Below, piece by piece: positions 45,401 to 54,763 of a DNA stretch of 64,000 bases. The stretch covers positions 1 to 64,000 of the forward strand of contig NZ_VSKM01000012.1 of NCBI RefSeq assembly GCF_008086175.1, in the 5' to 3' direction. The first letter of the stretch is position 1; every line of letters begins with the position of its first letter. The notes beneath the pieces are model-generated. The model searched no databases and had not been told where the DNA came from. It was given only the letters and a program-made list of their open reading frames with translations. Origin of the DNA: Bizionia saleffrena (GTDB lineage Bacteria; Bacteroidota; Bacteroidia; Flavobacteriales; Flavobacteriaceae). Both the position numbers and the translations under genes were made by a program.

Positions 45401-45567
45401 CTTCAGCTTGTAGCAGTGGAGCGATGGCCTTTGGAGACATCAATGATAAAGAAAGTAAAGTTGCAAAACTATTAGAAGACGATCGTATGTATCACTTATT
45501 GGAATATGTAGGGACTAAACCAAATGTTCAGTACCATACAAAAGTGAGAAACACATCTGAAGCTTAG
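42463..45567 (+). CDS. actB: ACIII subunit ActB (molybdopterin-like plus Fe-S)
   Basis: A 1034-aa subunit. A Tat-type motif (TTRRDFLKYVGFSTAAA) lies near residue 51, with a following Cys (AACEG) that could be lipid-modified. The long middle (about 90-730) is a MopB-like fold, known to be cofactor-free in ACIII. The C-terminal ferredoxin-like part has CTGCGACVIAC, CQHCNHAPCETVC, CVGTRYCANNC and CSMC...CSSAC, for four Fe-S clusters. It receives electrons from quinol at ActC and passes them to the hemes. Confidence 0.95.
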   Translation: MSSNKKYWKSVEELNENSSIVETLKQNEFVNEIPTDEFLGDKDTLEGSSTTRRDFLKYVGFSTAAASLAACEGPVIKSIPYVVQPESIIPGVANYYATTIADGFDFTSVLVKTREGRPIKIENNTLAVTDGGANARVNASVLGLYDSLRVKTPMKGESEISWSTFTTETSQKLSQLEGTGKQIVLLTQTYASPSTSKLISEFKEKYSNVNHVVYDAVSESAALDAFQAKYNERGLAGYDFSLATTIVSVAADFLGDWQGGGFDASYAQGRVPVNGKMSRHIQFESVMSLAGANADKRVGVTPSQQKLVLAKLHSLIVGSAFSKSLPARVEKAAQSAASQLTKAGSTGVLISGINDVNAQTVVLEINEALNSRAFDPKTPIKTRQGNDKAVKTLVADMKAGKVGAIIMSGVNPLYTLPNATDFAEGLKQTDLSVTFSMKADETASVTQYIAAAPHYLESWGDVELRKGHYGLIQPTIRPLFNTKQFQDALLMWNGNDVVYSDYIKTLWKETILNGASYNSALHDGVFVSKVAPVTEDTTANIEDAVETPASNASSALAASVLAKGMELTLYTKIGMGDGQQANNPWLQEFPDPITRTSWDNYLTVSATDAKTLGLVNQHVATGGLDGSYADITVNGTTVKVPVIIQPGQATGSVGLALGYGRTAGIKDEMKTGINGYPLYNDFNNVQSVTVAKAAGMHEFACVQLHNTLMGREDIIKETTLEIFNTKDKKHWNAVPMVSLNHKETPVTSPEVDLWDEFDRSIGHHFNLSIDLNSCTGCGACVIACHAENNVPVVGKEEIRRSRDMHWLRIDRYYSSEETFEEDITKKNEFSGLWGDKGSLSGFGELESAADNPQVVFQPIMCQHCNHAPCETVCPVAATSHGRQGQNHMAYNRCVGTRYCANNCPYKVRRFNWFLYNGNDEFDYHMNDDLGRMVINPDVTVRSRGVMEKCSMCIQKTQKTILDAKRDGRVIKDGEFETACSSACSSGAMAFGDINDKESKVAKLLEDDRMYHLLEYVGTKPNVQYHTKVRNTSEA

Positions 45568-45601
45568 AATAAATTAATTAACGAACAATTATAAAAGGAT
45601 T

Positions 45602-47059
45602 ATGGCGTCTCATTACGAAGCACCTATTAGAAGACCCTTAGTTACAGGTGAAAAATCATATCATGATGTATCTGTTGACATTGCCGCTCCCGTAGAAGGA
45701 AAAGCAAACAAACAATGGTGGATTGTCTTTTCAATCGCACTAGTGGCATTTCTTTGGGGAATTGGTTGTATTATTTACACAGTATCAACGGGAATAGGAA
45801 CCTGGGGTCTAAACAAAACAGTTGGATGGGCTTGGGATATTACCAATTTCGTTTGGTGGGTAGGTATCGGTCACGCAGGAACACTAATTTCTGCAGTACT
45901 ATTATTATTCCGTCAAAAATGGAGAATGGCAATTAACCGTTCGGCGGAAGCAATGACTATCTTCTCCGTAGTTCAAGCAGGTTTATTCCCAATTATACAC
46001 ATGGGAAGACCGTGGTTAGCGTATTGGGTATTACCTATACCAAACCAGTTTGGTTCTTTATGGGTGAATTTTAACTCACCATTACTCTGGGATGTATTTG
46101 CAATTTCAACCTATTTATCGGTGTCATTAGTATTCTGGTGGACTGGTTTACTACCTGATTTTGCAATGTTACGGGATAGAGCAGTAAGACCGTTCCAAAA
46201 GAAAATTTATAGCCTTTTAAGTTTCGGTTGGTCAGGTAGAGCAAAAGACTGGCAACGTTTTGAAGAAGTATCTTTAGTACTTGCAGGTTTGGCAACACCA
46301 TTGGTTCTTTCGGTACACACGATTGTATCTTTTGATTTTGCTACGGCAGTTATTCCAGGATGGCATACAACAATTTTCCCTCCCTACTTCGTGGCAGGGG
46401 CAGTTTTCTCTGGATTTGCAATGGTAAATACACTTCTTATTATTATGAGAAAAGTATGTAACCTTGAAGATTATATTACTGTACAGCACATCGAGTTAAT
46501 GAACATTGTAATTATGGTTACCGGTTCTATCGTAGGTGTAGCTTATATTACTGAGTTATTTGTAGCGTGGTATTCTGGTGTGGAATACGAACAATATGCA
46601 TTCTTAAACAGAGCAACAGGGCCATACGCTTGGGCGTATTGGATGATGATGTCGTGTAACGTTTTCTCACCACAGTTTATGTGGTTTAAGAAACTAAGAA
46701 CAAGTATTATGTTCTCTTTCGCAATATCTATTGTAGTAAACGTAGGGATGTGGTTTGAACGTTTTGTAATTATTGTAACATCGTTACACAGAGATTACTT
46801 ACCATCATCATGGACAATGTTCTCTCCAACATTTGTAGACATAGGTATTTTTATAGGGACTATAGGATTCTTCTTTGTATTATTCCTATTATACGCTAGA
46901 ACATTCCCAGTTATTGCACAAGCCGAGGTTAAGACCATTTTAAAGTCTTCTGGTGAGCGTTACAAAAAAATAAGAGAAAGAGGTGAAAGTCTTTCAGGTA
47001 CTGGAGCAGATGCTAGAACATCTGGTAGTGAAATTAAACAATCAAATACAGAAAAGTAG
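45602..47059 (+). CDS. actC: ACIII subunit ActC (NrfD-like quinol site)
   Basis: A 485-aa NrfD/PsrC-type membrane protein with about ten helices. The segment NFVWWVGIGHAGTLISAVLLL is typical of the quinol-binding bundle. The start is hydrophilic (YEAPIRRPLVTGEKSYHD). It holds the quinol oxidation site of ACIII. 34 bp after actB and 3 bp before actD. Confidence 0.95.
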   Translation: MASHYEAPIRRPLVTGEKSYHDVSVDIAAPVEGKANKQWWIVFSIALVAFLWGIGCIIYTVSTGIGTWGLNKTVGWAWDITNFVWWVGIGHAGTLISAVLLLFRQKWRMAINRSAEAMTIFSVVQAGLFPIIHMGRPWLAYWVLPIPNQFGSLWVNFNSPLLWDVFAISTYLSVSLVFWWTGLLPDFAMLRDRAVRPFQKKIYSLLSFGWSGRAKDWQRFEEVSLVLAGLATPLVLSVHTIVSFDFATAVIPGWHTTIFPPYFVAGAVFSGFAMVNTLLIIMRKVCNLEDYITVQHIELMNIVIMVTGSIVGVAYITELFVAWYSGVEYEQYAFLNRATGPYAWAYWMMMSCNVFSPQFMWFKKLRTSIMFSFAISIVVNVGMWFERFVIIVTSLHRDYLPSSWTMFSPTFVDIGIFIGTIGFFFVLFLLYARTFPVIAQAEVKTILKSSGERYKKIRERGESLSGTGADARTSGSEIKQSNTEK

Positions 47060-47062
47060 CCT

Positions 47063-47593
47063 ATGGAAACTTCAAGAGTAATTCACGCTATTTATACAGA
47101 CGATGATGTTTTAATGGCTGCTGTTAAAAAAGTAAAAGCCGAAAGATATCATATTGAAGAGATATACACGCCGTTTCCAGTCCACGGGCTTGATAAAGCG
47201 ATGGGGTTAGCACCTACACGTTTAGCAATAACAGCATTCATTTATGGATGTATTGGTTTAATAGTGGCTACCTTAATGATGAATTTTATAATGATTGAAG
47301 ATTGGCCTCAAGATATTGGAGGTAAACCAAGCTTTAGTTATTTAGAAAATATGCCAGCATTTGTGCCTATTATGTTCGAACTTACTGTGTTTTTTGCAGC
47401 TCACTTAATGGTGATAACATTTTATTTAAGAAGTAAAATATGGCCGTTTAAAAAAGCTGAAAATCCAGATCCAAGAACTACAGATGACCATTTTCTTATG
47501 GAGATTCCGGTGACCGGAGATGAAAAAAAATTACAGGATTTGTTATTTGAAACTGGTGCAGTAGAAGTTAACTTAGTCAATAATACGCATTAA
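47063..47593 (+). CDS. actD: ACIII subunit ActD (DUF3341)
   Basis: A 176-aa DUF3341 protein with a cytoplasmic N-terminus (IHAIYTDDDVLMAAVKKVK, YTPFPVHGLDKAMGL) and two membrane helices (about 55-77 and 97-120). A structural subunit of ACIII; starts 3 bp after actC. Confidence 0.94.
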   Translation: METSRVIHAIYTDDDVLMAAVKKVKAERYHIEEIYTPFPVHGLDKAMGLAPTRLAITAFIYGCIGLIVATLMMNFIMIEDWPQDIGGKPSFSYLENMPAFVPIMFELTVFFAAHLMVITFYLRSKIWPFKKAENPDPRTTDDHFLMEIPVTGDEKKLQDLLFETGAVEVNLVNNTH

Positions 47594-47602
47594 TTATACA
47601 CT

Positions 47603-48160
47603 ATGAAAAGTATTTTTAAAATTACAATATTAGCTTTAGTTTTAGTGTCTTTTGCCTCATGTCAAAAAAACTCTAGACCAAACTATGAATTTATGCCAAA
47701 TATGTATGAATCTGTTGGCTATGAAGCTTATCAAGAGTCTGATGCATTTGCAAATGGAATTGAAGCTCAACTTCCAGCAGAGGGATCCATATCAAGAGGG
47801 CATATACCTATGGATATCGACGGCACTAATGACGGCTATTTATTAGCTAAAGAAACATTAAAATCACCTTTGGATTCAACGCAAGTAGATTACACTAGAG
47901 GAGGACCACTTTATGTTATTTATTGTGGAATTTGCCACGGTAATAAAGGCGATGGTGCTGGTAATTTGGTGAAACGTGAAAAGCTGTTAGGTGTTCCAAG
48001 TTATGCCGATGTAGGAAGAGCCATAACTGAAGGAAGTATTTACCATACTGTTTATTATGGTAAGAATGCAATGGGTTCTTATGCAAACCAACTTAACGAA
48101 GAGGAACGCTGGCAAGTAGTGGCTTACGTTTTACAGTTAAAAGCAGATTTAGAAAAATAA
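47603..48160 (+). CDS. actE: ACIII subunit ActE (monoheme lipoprotein cytochrome c)
   Basis: A 185-aa cytochrome. The lipoprotein signal ends VSFASCQKN. The heme site is VIYCGICHGNKGDGAG, and the axial Met is probably in KNAMGSYANQL. It passes electrons from ActA towards the oxidase. Confidence 0.94.
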   Translation: MKSIFKITILALVLVSFASCQKNSRPNYEFMPNMYESVGYEAYQESDAFANGIEAQLPAEGSISRGHIPMDIDGTNDGYLLAKETLKSPLDSTQVDYTRGGPLYVIYCGICHGNKGDGAGNLVKREKLLGVPSYADVGRAITEGSIYHTVYYGKNAMGSYANQLNEEERWQVVAYVLQLKADLEK

Positions 48161-48186
48161 GATTTAGATAAAGTTTATATAAAGAT

Positions 48187-49578
48187 ATGTACACATTTTC
48201 AAGTAGACTAAAAATAGCTTCTATAGCGCTAATGGTCATCGGGGCATTAGGTATTGGATTTGGGTTTATGAGTTCTCATAAATCTTTTCAGGACGTTGAA
48301 ACCATGTTATCTAATGAAACAGCCCACGGGGGTGGTCATGCGTTAGAAACTAATGCACACGTTGTTGCAGGTGATACCAATCATACTGATAATGCGCACG
48401 ATGCCAACGCACACGAGGCGCTCTCAAGTGTAGAACATAAAGTAGACGAGCATAAAGAACATGTAGAGCACGTTCAACACCAAATAGCGAATAGACCGTG
48501 GTCGGCTATTTACGTTGCTGCTTTTTTCTTTATGATGATAGCCTTAGGGGTCTTAGCATTTTATGCATTACAATACGCGTCCCAAGCCGGATGGTCTCCA
48601 CTATTACTTCGTGTAATGGAAGGGATAACTGCTTACCTATTGCCGGGAGCTTTAATTGTACTTCTTATTGCGGCACTGTCTCATTATATAGGGCACAACA
48701 ACATCTTTATTTGGATGGATCCTGAAATGGTAAATCCAGAAAGTGATAAGTTTGATAAGCTTATAGCAGGTAAACAAGGATGGTTAAACGTACCAATGTT
48801 TCTACTTAGAGGTTTAATCTTTATTGGCGGTTGGTCGTTATACAGATACTTCTCTAGAAAATTCTCTATCGCTCAAGACCAAGCAGACGATAATAAAAAC
48901 TTTAAGAAAAACTTCCGTATCTCGGCGGCATTTTTAGTGTTCTTTATCTATACGGAATCTATTATGTCTTGGGATTGGATTATGAGTGTAGATCCACACT
49001 GGTTTAGTACGTTGTTTGGCTGGTATGTGTTATCAGGAATGTTGGTTTGTGGTATCACAGTCATCGCCTTAATAACCATCTACCTTAAGTCTAAAGGATT
49101 ACTGCCGCATGTAAACGATAGTCATATCCATGATTTAGCTAAATATATGTTTGGTTTTAGTATTTTCTGGGCGTACTTATGGTTTTCACAATTTATGTTA
49201 ATCTGGTATTCTAATATTCCAGAAGAGGTGACGTATTTCGTAACACGAATTGAAGATTACAATTTACCATTCTTTGGAATGCTTATATTAAATTTCATAT
49301 TCCCAATATTATTATTAATGAATAGTGAGTACAAACGTATTCCTTGGTTTGTCGTTATGACAGGATTAGTAATCTTAGGAGGTCATTATATAGATGTATT
49401 CAATATGATTATGCCAGCAACAGTTGGTGATAGATGGTTTATTGGTATTCCTGAAATATGTTCAATGTTATTTTTCACTGGCTTGTTTCTGTTTATTGTT
49501 TTTACAGCATTATCAAAAGCACCTTTAACGCAAAAGAGAAATCCGTACATAAAAGAAAGCGAGAATTTCCATTATTAA
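48187..49578 (+). CDS. actF: ACIII subunit ActF
   Basis: A 463-aa membrane subunit related to ActC, about ten helices. Between the first helix and the second lies a His-rich stretch (about 47-98, 11 His in 52 residues, e.g. DEHKEHVEHVQHQ), probably periplasmic. The rest is a quinol:cytochrome c oxidoreductase-type bundle with SIMSWDWIMSVDPHWFST. Structural partner of ActC. Confidence 0.93.
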   Translation: MYTFSSRLKIASIALMVIGALGIGFGFMSSHKSFQDVETMLSNETAHGGGHALETNAHVVAGDTNHTDNAHDANAHEALSSVEHKVDEHKEHVEHVQHQIANRPWSAIYVAAFFFMMIALGVLAFYALQYASQAGWSPLLLRVMEGITAYLLPGALIVLLIAALSHYIGHNNIFIWMDPEMVNPESDKFDKLIAGKQGWLNVPMFLLRGLIFIGGWSLYRYFSRKFSIAQDQADDNKNFKKNFRISAAFLVFFIYTESIMSWDWIMSVDPHWFSTLFGWYVLSGMLVCGITVIALITIYLKSKGLLPHVNDSHIHDLAKYMFGFSIFWAYLWFSQFMLIWYSNIPEEVTYFVTRIEDYNLPFFGMLILNFIFPILLLMNSEYKRIPWFVVMTGLVILGGHYIDVFNMIMPATVGDRWFIGIPEICSMLFFTGLFLFIVFTALSKAPLTQKRNPYIKESENFHY

Positions 49579-49608
49579 TTATAAATTAAGTAAAGAAGAA
49601 CGACAACA

Positions 49609-50682
49609 ATGACGGCTTTATTAACAATTTTAGTTTTAGTATTTATTCTAGTTGCCATCTGGCAAATGGTTAAAATATTTGATTTAACTCAAGGTAATTC
49701 AAAAGAGGATCATAATCAAATAGCAAACGATAAGGATAATAAGTATCAAGGGTATTTAATGTTAGGCTTTTTAGTCTTCATTTATGCCATTACCATCTTT
49801 AGTTTTATCGAGTATGGAGATTTGCCATTACTCTCTAACTCGGCATCAGAACACGGTCCAGAGGTAGATAGATTAATGATTCTTTCGTTAGTTGTAATCT
49901 TCATAGTACAAGCAATAACACAATTCCTATTACACTACTTTGCGTTTAAGTATAGAGGTGAAAAGGGTAAGAAAGCATTGTTTTATGCCGATAACAATAA
50001 ATTAGAAGCTATCTGGACAATTATTCCGGTAATTGTTTTAGCTGCTCTTATTATTCAAGGTTTATTTACTTGGACTAACATTATGAATGTGAACCAAGAG
50101 GATGATCCATTAGTGGTTGAACTATATGCACAACAATTTAATTGGACGGTGCGATACTCTGGAAACGATAACACTTTAGGTAAGGCTAACGTAAGGTTAA
50201 TCGATATCGATAAAGCAAATATTCTAGGTGTTGATGAGTCAGATCCTAATGCTCAAGATGATATCATCACAAAAGAATTACACTTACCTGTAGGACGTCC
50301 TGTTTTAATTAAAATGCGTTCTCAAGATGTATTACACTCGGCTTATATGCCTCATTTTAGAGCGCAAATGAACTGTGTTCCAGGTATGATTACGCAATTC
50401 GGATTTACACCAACAGTGACTACCGAAGACATGCGTATCAGACCAGAGATGATTGATAAAGTCGCTAATATTAATACTATTAGAGCTGAAAAAAGTGAAG
50501 AGTTGATTGCGGAAGGGAAAGATGCTTTAGCGCGTTATGAGTTTGATTACTTAGTACTATGTAATAAAATTTGTGGTACCTCTCACTACAATATGCAAAT
50601 GAAAATTATAGTTGAAACGCAGGAAGAGTATGATGCTTGGATTAATAGCCAAAAATTATTCAAAGACTCTTTAAATAAATAA
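49609..50682 (+). CDS. coxB: cytochrome c oxidase subunit II
   Basis: A 357-aa subunit: three predicted N-terminal helices (one extra at the very start, then two), the second pair leading into NNKLEAIWTIIPVIVLAALI. The cupredoxin domain carries the CuA ligands: DVLHSAYMPHF and CNKICGTSHYNMQM (two Cys, His, Met). An insert lies between the beta strands (about 183-215). It accepts electrons from ACIII or cytochrome c. In the same operon as actA-F; such neighbours form a supercomplex in F. johnsoniae. Confidence 0.94.
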   Translation: MTALLTILVLVFILVAIWQMVKIFDLTQGNSKEDHNQIANDKDNKYQGYLMLGFLVFIYAITIFSFIEYGDLPLLSNSASEHGPEVDRLMILSLVVIFIVQAITQFLLHYFAFKYRGEKGKKALFYADNNKLEAIWTIIPVIVLAALIIQGLFTWTNIMNVNQEDDPLVVELYAQQFNWTVRYSGNDNTLGKANVRLIDIDKANILGVDESDPNAQDDIITKELHLPVGRPVLIKMRSQDVLHSAYMPHFRAQMNCVPGMITQFGFTPTVTTEDMRIRPEMIDKVANINTIRAEKSEELIAEGKDALARYEFDYLVLCNKICGTSHYNMQMKIIVETQEEYDAWINSQKLFKDSLNK

Positions 50683-50709
50683 CACATAAAAATATAAAGA
50701 TATTAGATT

Positions 50710-52500
50710 ATGTCAGCACACGCAGATACTCACGCTCACGACGATCATGGTCACCATCATAAAGAAACTTTTATAACTAAGTACATCTTTAGCCAAGATC
50801 ACAAAATGATCGCTAAGCAGTATTTAATTACAGGTACGCTAATGGGGATTATTGGCGTATTAATGTCAATGATGTTTCGTATACAGATCGCTTGGCCAGA
50901 AGAACCAAATGTGCTTTTTGAAGCATTACTAGGTAAATGGGCACCAGACGGTGTTATGGATGCCGATGTTTATTTAGCACTGGTAACCATACACGGTACC
51001 ATTATGGTATTCTTTGTACTTACAGCCGGATTAAGTGGTACCTTTAGTAACTTATTAATTCCGTTGCAAATTGGAGCACGAGATATGGCCTCTGGATTCC
51101 TTAATATGGTGTCTTATTGGTTATTCTTTATCTCTAGTGTAATTATGCTGAGCTCTTTATTTGTAGAAGCAGGACCAGCAGCAGCAGGATGGACAATTTA
51201 TCCGCCGTTAAGTGCCTTACCAATGGCGCAAGGAGGTTCTGGTTTAGGGATGACATTGTGGTTAATCTCTATGGCTATATTTATTGCCTCATCGTTATTA
51301 GGATCCTTAAACTACGTCGTTACCGTTTTAAACTTAAGAACAAAAGGAATGTCTATGACACGACTTCCACTTACCATTTGGGCGTTTTTTGTAACGGCTA
51401 TTATCGGTATCGTATCGTTTCCAGTGTTATTAGCAGCTGCGCTGTTACTAATAATGGATAGAAGTTTTGGAACGTCTTTCTTTTTATCAGATATTTTCAT
51501 TCAAGGAGAAGTATTGCATTACCAAGGAGGATCTCCAGTATTATTCGAGCACTTATTTTGGTTCTTAGGTCACCCAGAAGTTTATATTGTAATTTTACCA
51601 GCAATGGGAATTGTTTCAGAAATTTTAGCATCAAATTCACGTAAACCTATTTTTGGTTACCGTGCCATGATTGCTTCAATTTTAGCAATTGCATTCCTTT
51701 CAACAATTGTTTGGGGACACCATATGTTCGTTTCAGGAATGAATCCATTTTTAGGTTCTGTATTTACATTTACAACACTATTAATTGCAATTCCTTCCGC
51801 AGTAAAAGCCTTTAACTGGATTACAACTATTTGGAAGGGTAACCTCCAAATGAATCCAGCGATGCTATTCTCTATAGGTTTTGTATCTACCTTTATTACA
51901 GGTGGTCTTACAGGAATCATTTTAGGAGATAGTGCTTTAGATATCAACGTGCACGATACCTATTTTGTAATTGCGCATTTCCACTTAGTAATGGGAATCT
52001 CAGCGATCTATGGAATGTTCGCAGGTATCTACCACTGGTATCCCAAAATGTTTGGGCGTATGCTAAATAAAAAATTAGGATATATTCACTTCTGGATTAC
52101 AGCAATCTGTGCGTACGGAGTTTTTTTTCCAATGCACTTTATCGGAATGGCTGGTTTGCCAAGACGTTACTATACAAACAGTAACTTCCCACTATTCGAC
52201 GACTTAGCAAATGTAAACGTTGTTATTACAGTGTTTGCTTTAATTGGTGGTGTAGTACAAATAGTATATTTATATAACTTCTTTGTCAGCATATTCTACG
52301 GTGAGAAAGCAACACAAAACCCTTGGAGAGCAACTACTTTAGAGTGGACTACACCTGTAGAGCACGTACACGGTAACTGGCCAGGAGAGATACCTCATGT
52401 ATACCGTTGGGCTTACGATTATAGTAAACCAGGTCACGACACAGACTTTGTCATGCAAAACGTACCCTTAAAAGAAGGTGAAGAAGAGCTTCAACATTAA
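50710..52500 (+). CDS. coxA: cytochrome c oxidase subunit I
   Basis: A 596-aa heme-copper oxidase subunit I with 12 helices. The N-terminus is His-rich (HADTHAHDDHGHHHKE). Ligand motifs: HGTIMVFFVLT (heme a), HPEVYIVILPAMGI (CuB His and cross-linked Tyr), WGHHMFVSG (CuB pair), and HDTYFVIAHFHLVMG (heme a3 and a). The HPEVY tyrosine marks an A-type oxidase. Last gene of the operon, followed by a terminator. Confidence 0.95.
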   Translation: MSAHADTHAHDDHGHHHKETFITKYIFSQDHKMIAKQYLITGTLMGIIGVLMSMMFRIQIAWPEEPNVLFEALLGKWAPDGVMDADVYLALVTIHGTIMVFFVLTAGLSGTFSNLLIPLQIGARDMASGFLNMVSYWLFFISSVIMLSSLFVEAGPAAAGWTIYPPLSALPMAQGGSGLGMTLWLISMAIFIASSLLGSLNYVVTVLNLRTKGMSMTRLPLTIWAFFVTAIIGIVSFPVLLAAALLLIMDRSFGTSFFLSDIFIQGEVLHYQGGSPVLFEHLFWFLGHPEVYIVILPAMGIVSEILASNSRKPIFGYRAMIASILAIAFLSTIVWGHHMFVSGMNPFLGSVFTFTTLLIAIPSAVKAFNWITTIWKGNLQMNPAMLFSIGFVSTFITGGLTGIILGDSALDINVHDTYFVIAHFHLVMGISAIYGMFAGIYHWYPKMFGRMLNKKLGYIHFWITAICAYGVFFPMHFIGMAGLPRRYYTNSNFPLFDDLANVNVVITVFALIGGVVQIVYLYNFFVSIFYGEKATQNPWRATTLEWTTPVEHVHGNWPGEIPHVYRWAYDYSKPGHDTDFVMQNVPLKEGEEELQH

Positions 52501-52543
52501 ACATCCTTAAAAAAGGGGTCTCAATAAGAGATTCAAAATACTG

Positions 52544-52582
52544 AAGCCTTTCTATTAATTTAGAAAGGCTTTTCGTTTTTTA
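52544..52582 (+). terminator. rho-independent terminator after coxA
   Basis: An 11-bp stem AAGCCTTTCTA / TAGAAAGGCTT with a 6-nt loop and a T-rich tail (TTCGTTTTTT), 43 bp after the coxA stop. Confidence 0.85.
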
Positions 52583-52734
52583 ATAAAAAAGTATAGTACA
52601 CTTCGTATATTTGTTTGAATAGAGACGACGTAGGCTACAGATTTAGAAGTATCTATAGCGCTGAGTAAAATATATTAGACTCTATTTTATATCGCATAAA
52701 AATAAAAAGAATCCCACTATTGTGGGAGGTACGT

Positions 52735-53757
52735 ATGAACGAAAACCTAGATCCCACAAACGATAATTTTTCATCTGAAGAATTTGATGCTGAAAAAAAC
52801 TTAAGACCCTTATCGTTTGACGATTTTAGCGGGCAAGAGCAGGTATTGGAAAACCTTAAAATTTTTGTTCAAGCCGCCAATAGAAGAGAAGAAGCTTTAG
52901 ACCATACGTTATTTCACGGTCCTCCGGGATTAGGGAAAACGACTTTGGCGCATATTTTAGCGAACGAGCTTAATGTAGGCATAAAAGTAACTTCAGGACC
53001 TGTCTTAGATAAGCCCGGTGATTTAGCAGGTCTTTTAACAAATCTCGACGATCGTGATGTGTTATTTATAGACGAAATTCATCGTTTAAGTCCTATAGTT
53101 GAAGAGTACTTGTACTCGGCAATGGAAGACTATAAGATAGATATTATGATTGAATCTGGCCCCAATGCACGGACGGTTCAAATCAATTTAAATCCGTTTA
53201 CATTAGTCGGGGCAACCACAAGATCGGGTTTACTTACCGCTCCAATGCGAGCGCGTTTTGGTATTCAAAGCCGATTACAATATTACGATACCGAATTATT
53301 AACAACCATTATTCAACGTAGTGCAGAAATATTAAAAGTGCCTATTACAATGGAGGCCGCTATAGAAATCGCCGGTAGAAGTCGTGGAACACCTAGAATA
53401 GCGAACGCATTACTGCGTCGTGTACGCGATTTTGCCGAAATTAAAGGAAATGGTAGTATCGATGTTAAAATAGCAAAATACGCGCTTGAAGCTTTAAATG
53501 TAGACGCGTATGGCTTGGATGAAATGGATAATAAAATTTTGGCAACCATTATTGATAAATTTAAAGGCGGCCCAGTAGGTATTTCTACGATTGCAACAGC
53601 AGTAAGTGAAAGCACAGAAACGGTAGAAGAAGTGTACGAACCGTTTTTAATACAACAAGGATTTATTATGCGTACGCCACGCGGACGTGAGGTAACCGAA
53701 TTAGCCTATAAACACTTAGGTAAAATTAAAGGACATAGTGAAGGGGGGCTATTTTAA
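52735..53757 (+). CDS. ruvB: Holliday junction helicase motor RuvB
   Basis: A 340-aa AAA+ ATPase. Walker A is [14 protein letters not shown], Walker [11 protein letters not shown], sensor 1 GATTRSGLL, and arginine finger [10 protein letters not shown]. The C-terminal winged helix ends [16 protein letters not shown]. It drives branch migration with RuvA. A GTG frame begins at 52720, but the ATG at 52735 (MNENLDPT) is the better start. Followed 26 bp on by queG. Confidence 0.97.
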   Translation: MNENLDPTNDNFSSEEFDAEKNLRPLSFDDFSGQEQVLENLKIFVQAANRREEALDHTLFHGPPGLGKTTLAHILANELNVGIKVTSGPVLDKPGDLAGLLTNLDDRDVLFIDEIHRLSPIVEEYLYSAMEDYKIDIMIESGPNARTVQINLNPFTLVGATTRSGLLTAPMRARFGIQSRLQYYDTELLTTIIQRSAEILKVPITMEAAIEIAGRSRGTPRIANALLRRVRDFAEIKGNGSIDVKIAKYALEALNVDAYGLDEMDNKILATIIDKFKGGPVGISTIATAVSESTETVEEVYEPFLIQQGFIMRTPRGREVTELAYKHLGKIKGHSEGGLF

Positions 53758-53783
53758 ACTGAAGTTCTGTCGAAAAGTTTTAA

Positions 53784-54713
53784 ATGGCCACAAATAAAAC
53801 CACCTATACAAAAGGGATTAAAGCCGAAGCAGAACGCCTCGGTTTTTTGTCTTGTGGTATCAGCAAAGCGGGATTTTTAGAAACCGAAGCACCACGTCTT
53901 GAAGATTGGCTCAATAAGAATAGAAATGGCCAAATGACGTATATGGAAAATCATTTCGATAAGCGCTTGGATCCTACAAAACTGGTAGACGATGCTAAAA
54001 GCGTGATTTCGCTACTGCTAAATTACTATCCTTCCGAAACACAAAAAGATCCTGAAGCACCTAAACTAAGCAAATACGCTTACGGACACGATTACCATCA
54101 TATTATAAAAGGGAAATTAAAAGAACTCACCCACTTTATTCAAGATGAAATAGGTGAGGTCTCTGGCCGTGCCTTTGTAGATTCAGCACCTGTTTTAGAT
54201 AAAGCATGGGCTGCCAAATCTGGATTAGGATGGATTGGTAAACACAGCAATCTACTCACTCAAAAAGTAGGGTCTTTTTATTTTATTGCGGAACTCATTA
54301 TAGATTTAGATTTAGACTACGACGCGCCAGTTACAGATCATTGTGGCACCTGTACAGCGTGTATAGATGCGTGCCCAACGCAAGCTATAGTGGACCCATT
54401 TGTAGTAGATGGCAGTAAGTGCATTTCGTATTTCACTATAGAATTAAAAGATCAGTTACCGAATGCTATGAAAGGGCAATTCGACGATTGGATGTTTGGC
54501 TGCGATGTCTGCCAAGATGTGTGTCCGTGGAATAAATTCTCTAAACCACATAACGAACCCCTTTTTAATCCGCACCCCGAATTGTTGGAGATGACCAAGC
54601 AAGATTGGGAGGAGATAACAGAAGATGTTTTTAAAAAAGTGTTTCAGAAATCGGCAGTAAAACGGACTAAATTTTCAGGGCTAAAACGTAATATTGAGTT
54701 CTTAAAGGAGTAA
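53784..54713 (+). CDS. queG: epoxyqueuosine reductase
   Basis: A 309-aa cobalamin-dependent reductase that makes queuosine in tRNA from epoxyqueuosine. The N-terminal domain has [10 protein letters not shown]; two [4Fe-4S] motifs follow, [17 protein letters not shown] and [13 protein letters not shown]. The segment [22 protein letters not shown] is typical of the family. Same strand as ruvB, 26 bp apart. It lacks the HEAT-repeat C-terminus of some longer QueG forms. Confidence 0.95.
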   Translation: MATNKTTYTKGIKAEAERLGFLSCGISKAGFLETEAPRLEDWLNKNRNGQMTYMENHFDKRLDPTKLVDDAKSVISLLLNYYPSETQKDPEAPKLSKYAYGHDYHHIIKGKLKELTHFIQDEIGEVSGRAFVDSAPVLDKAWAAKSGLGWIGKHSNLLTQKVGSFYFIAELIIDLDLDYDAPVTDHCGTCTACIDACPTQAIVDPFVVDGSKCISYFTIELKDQLPNAMKGQFDDWMFGCDVCQDVCPWNKFSKPHNEPLFNPHPELLEMTKQDWEEITEDVFKKVFQKSAVKRTKFSGLKRNIEFLKE

Positions 54714-54763
54714 TATCCAAGTTAAAAAACTTACATTTGTGAGTCAACAATAATCAAAATAAT

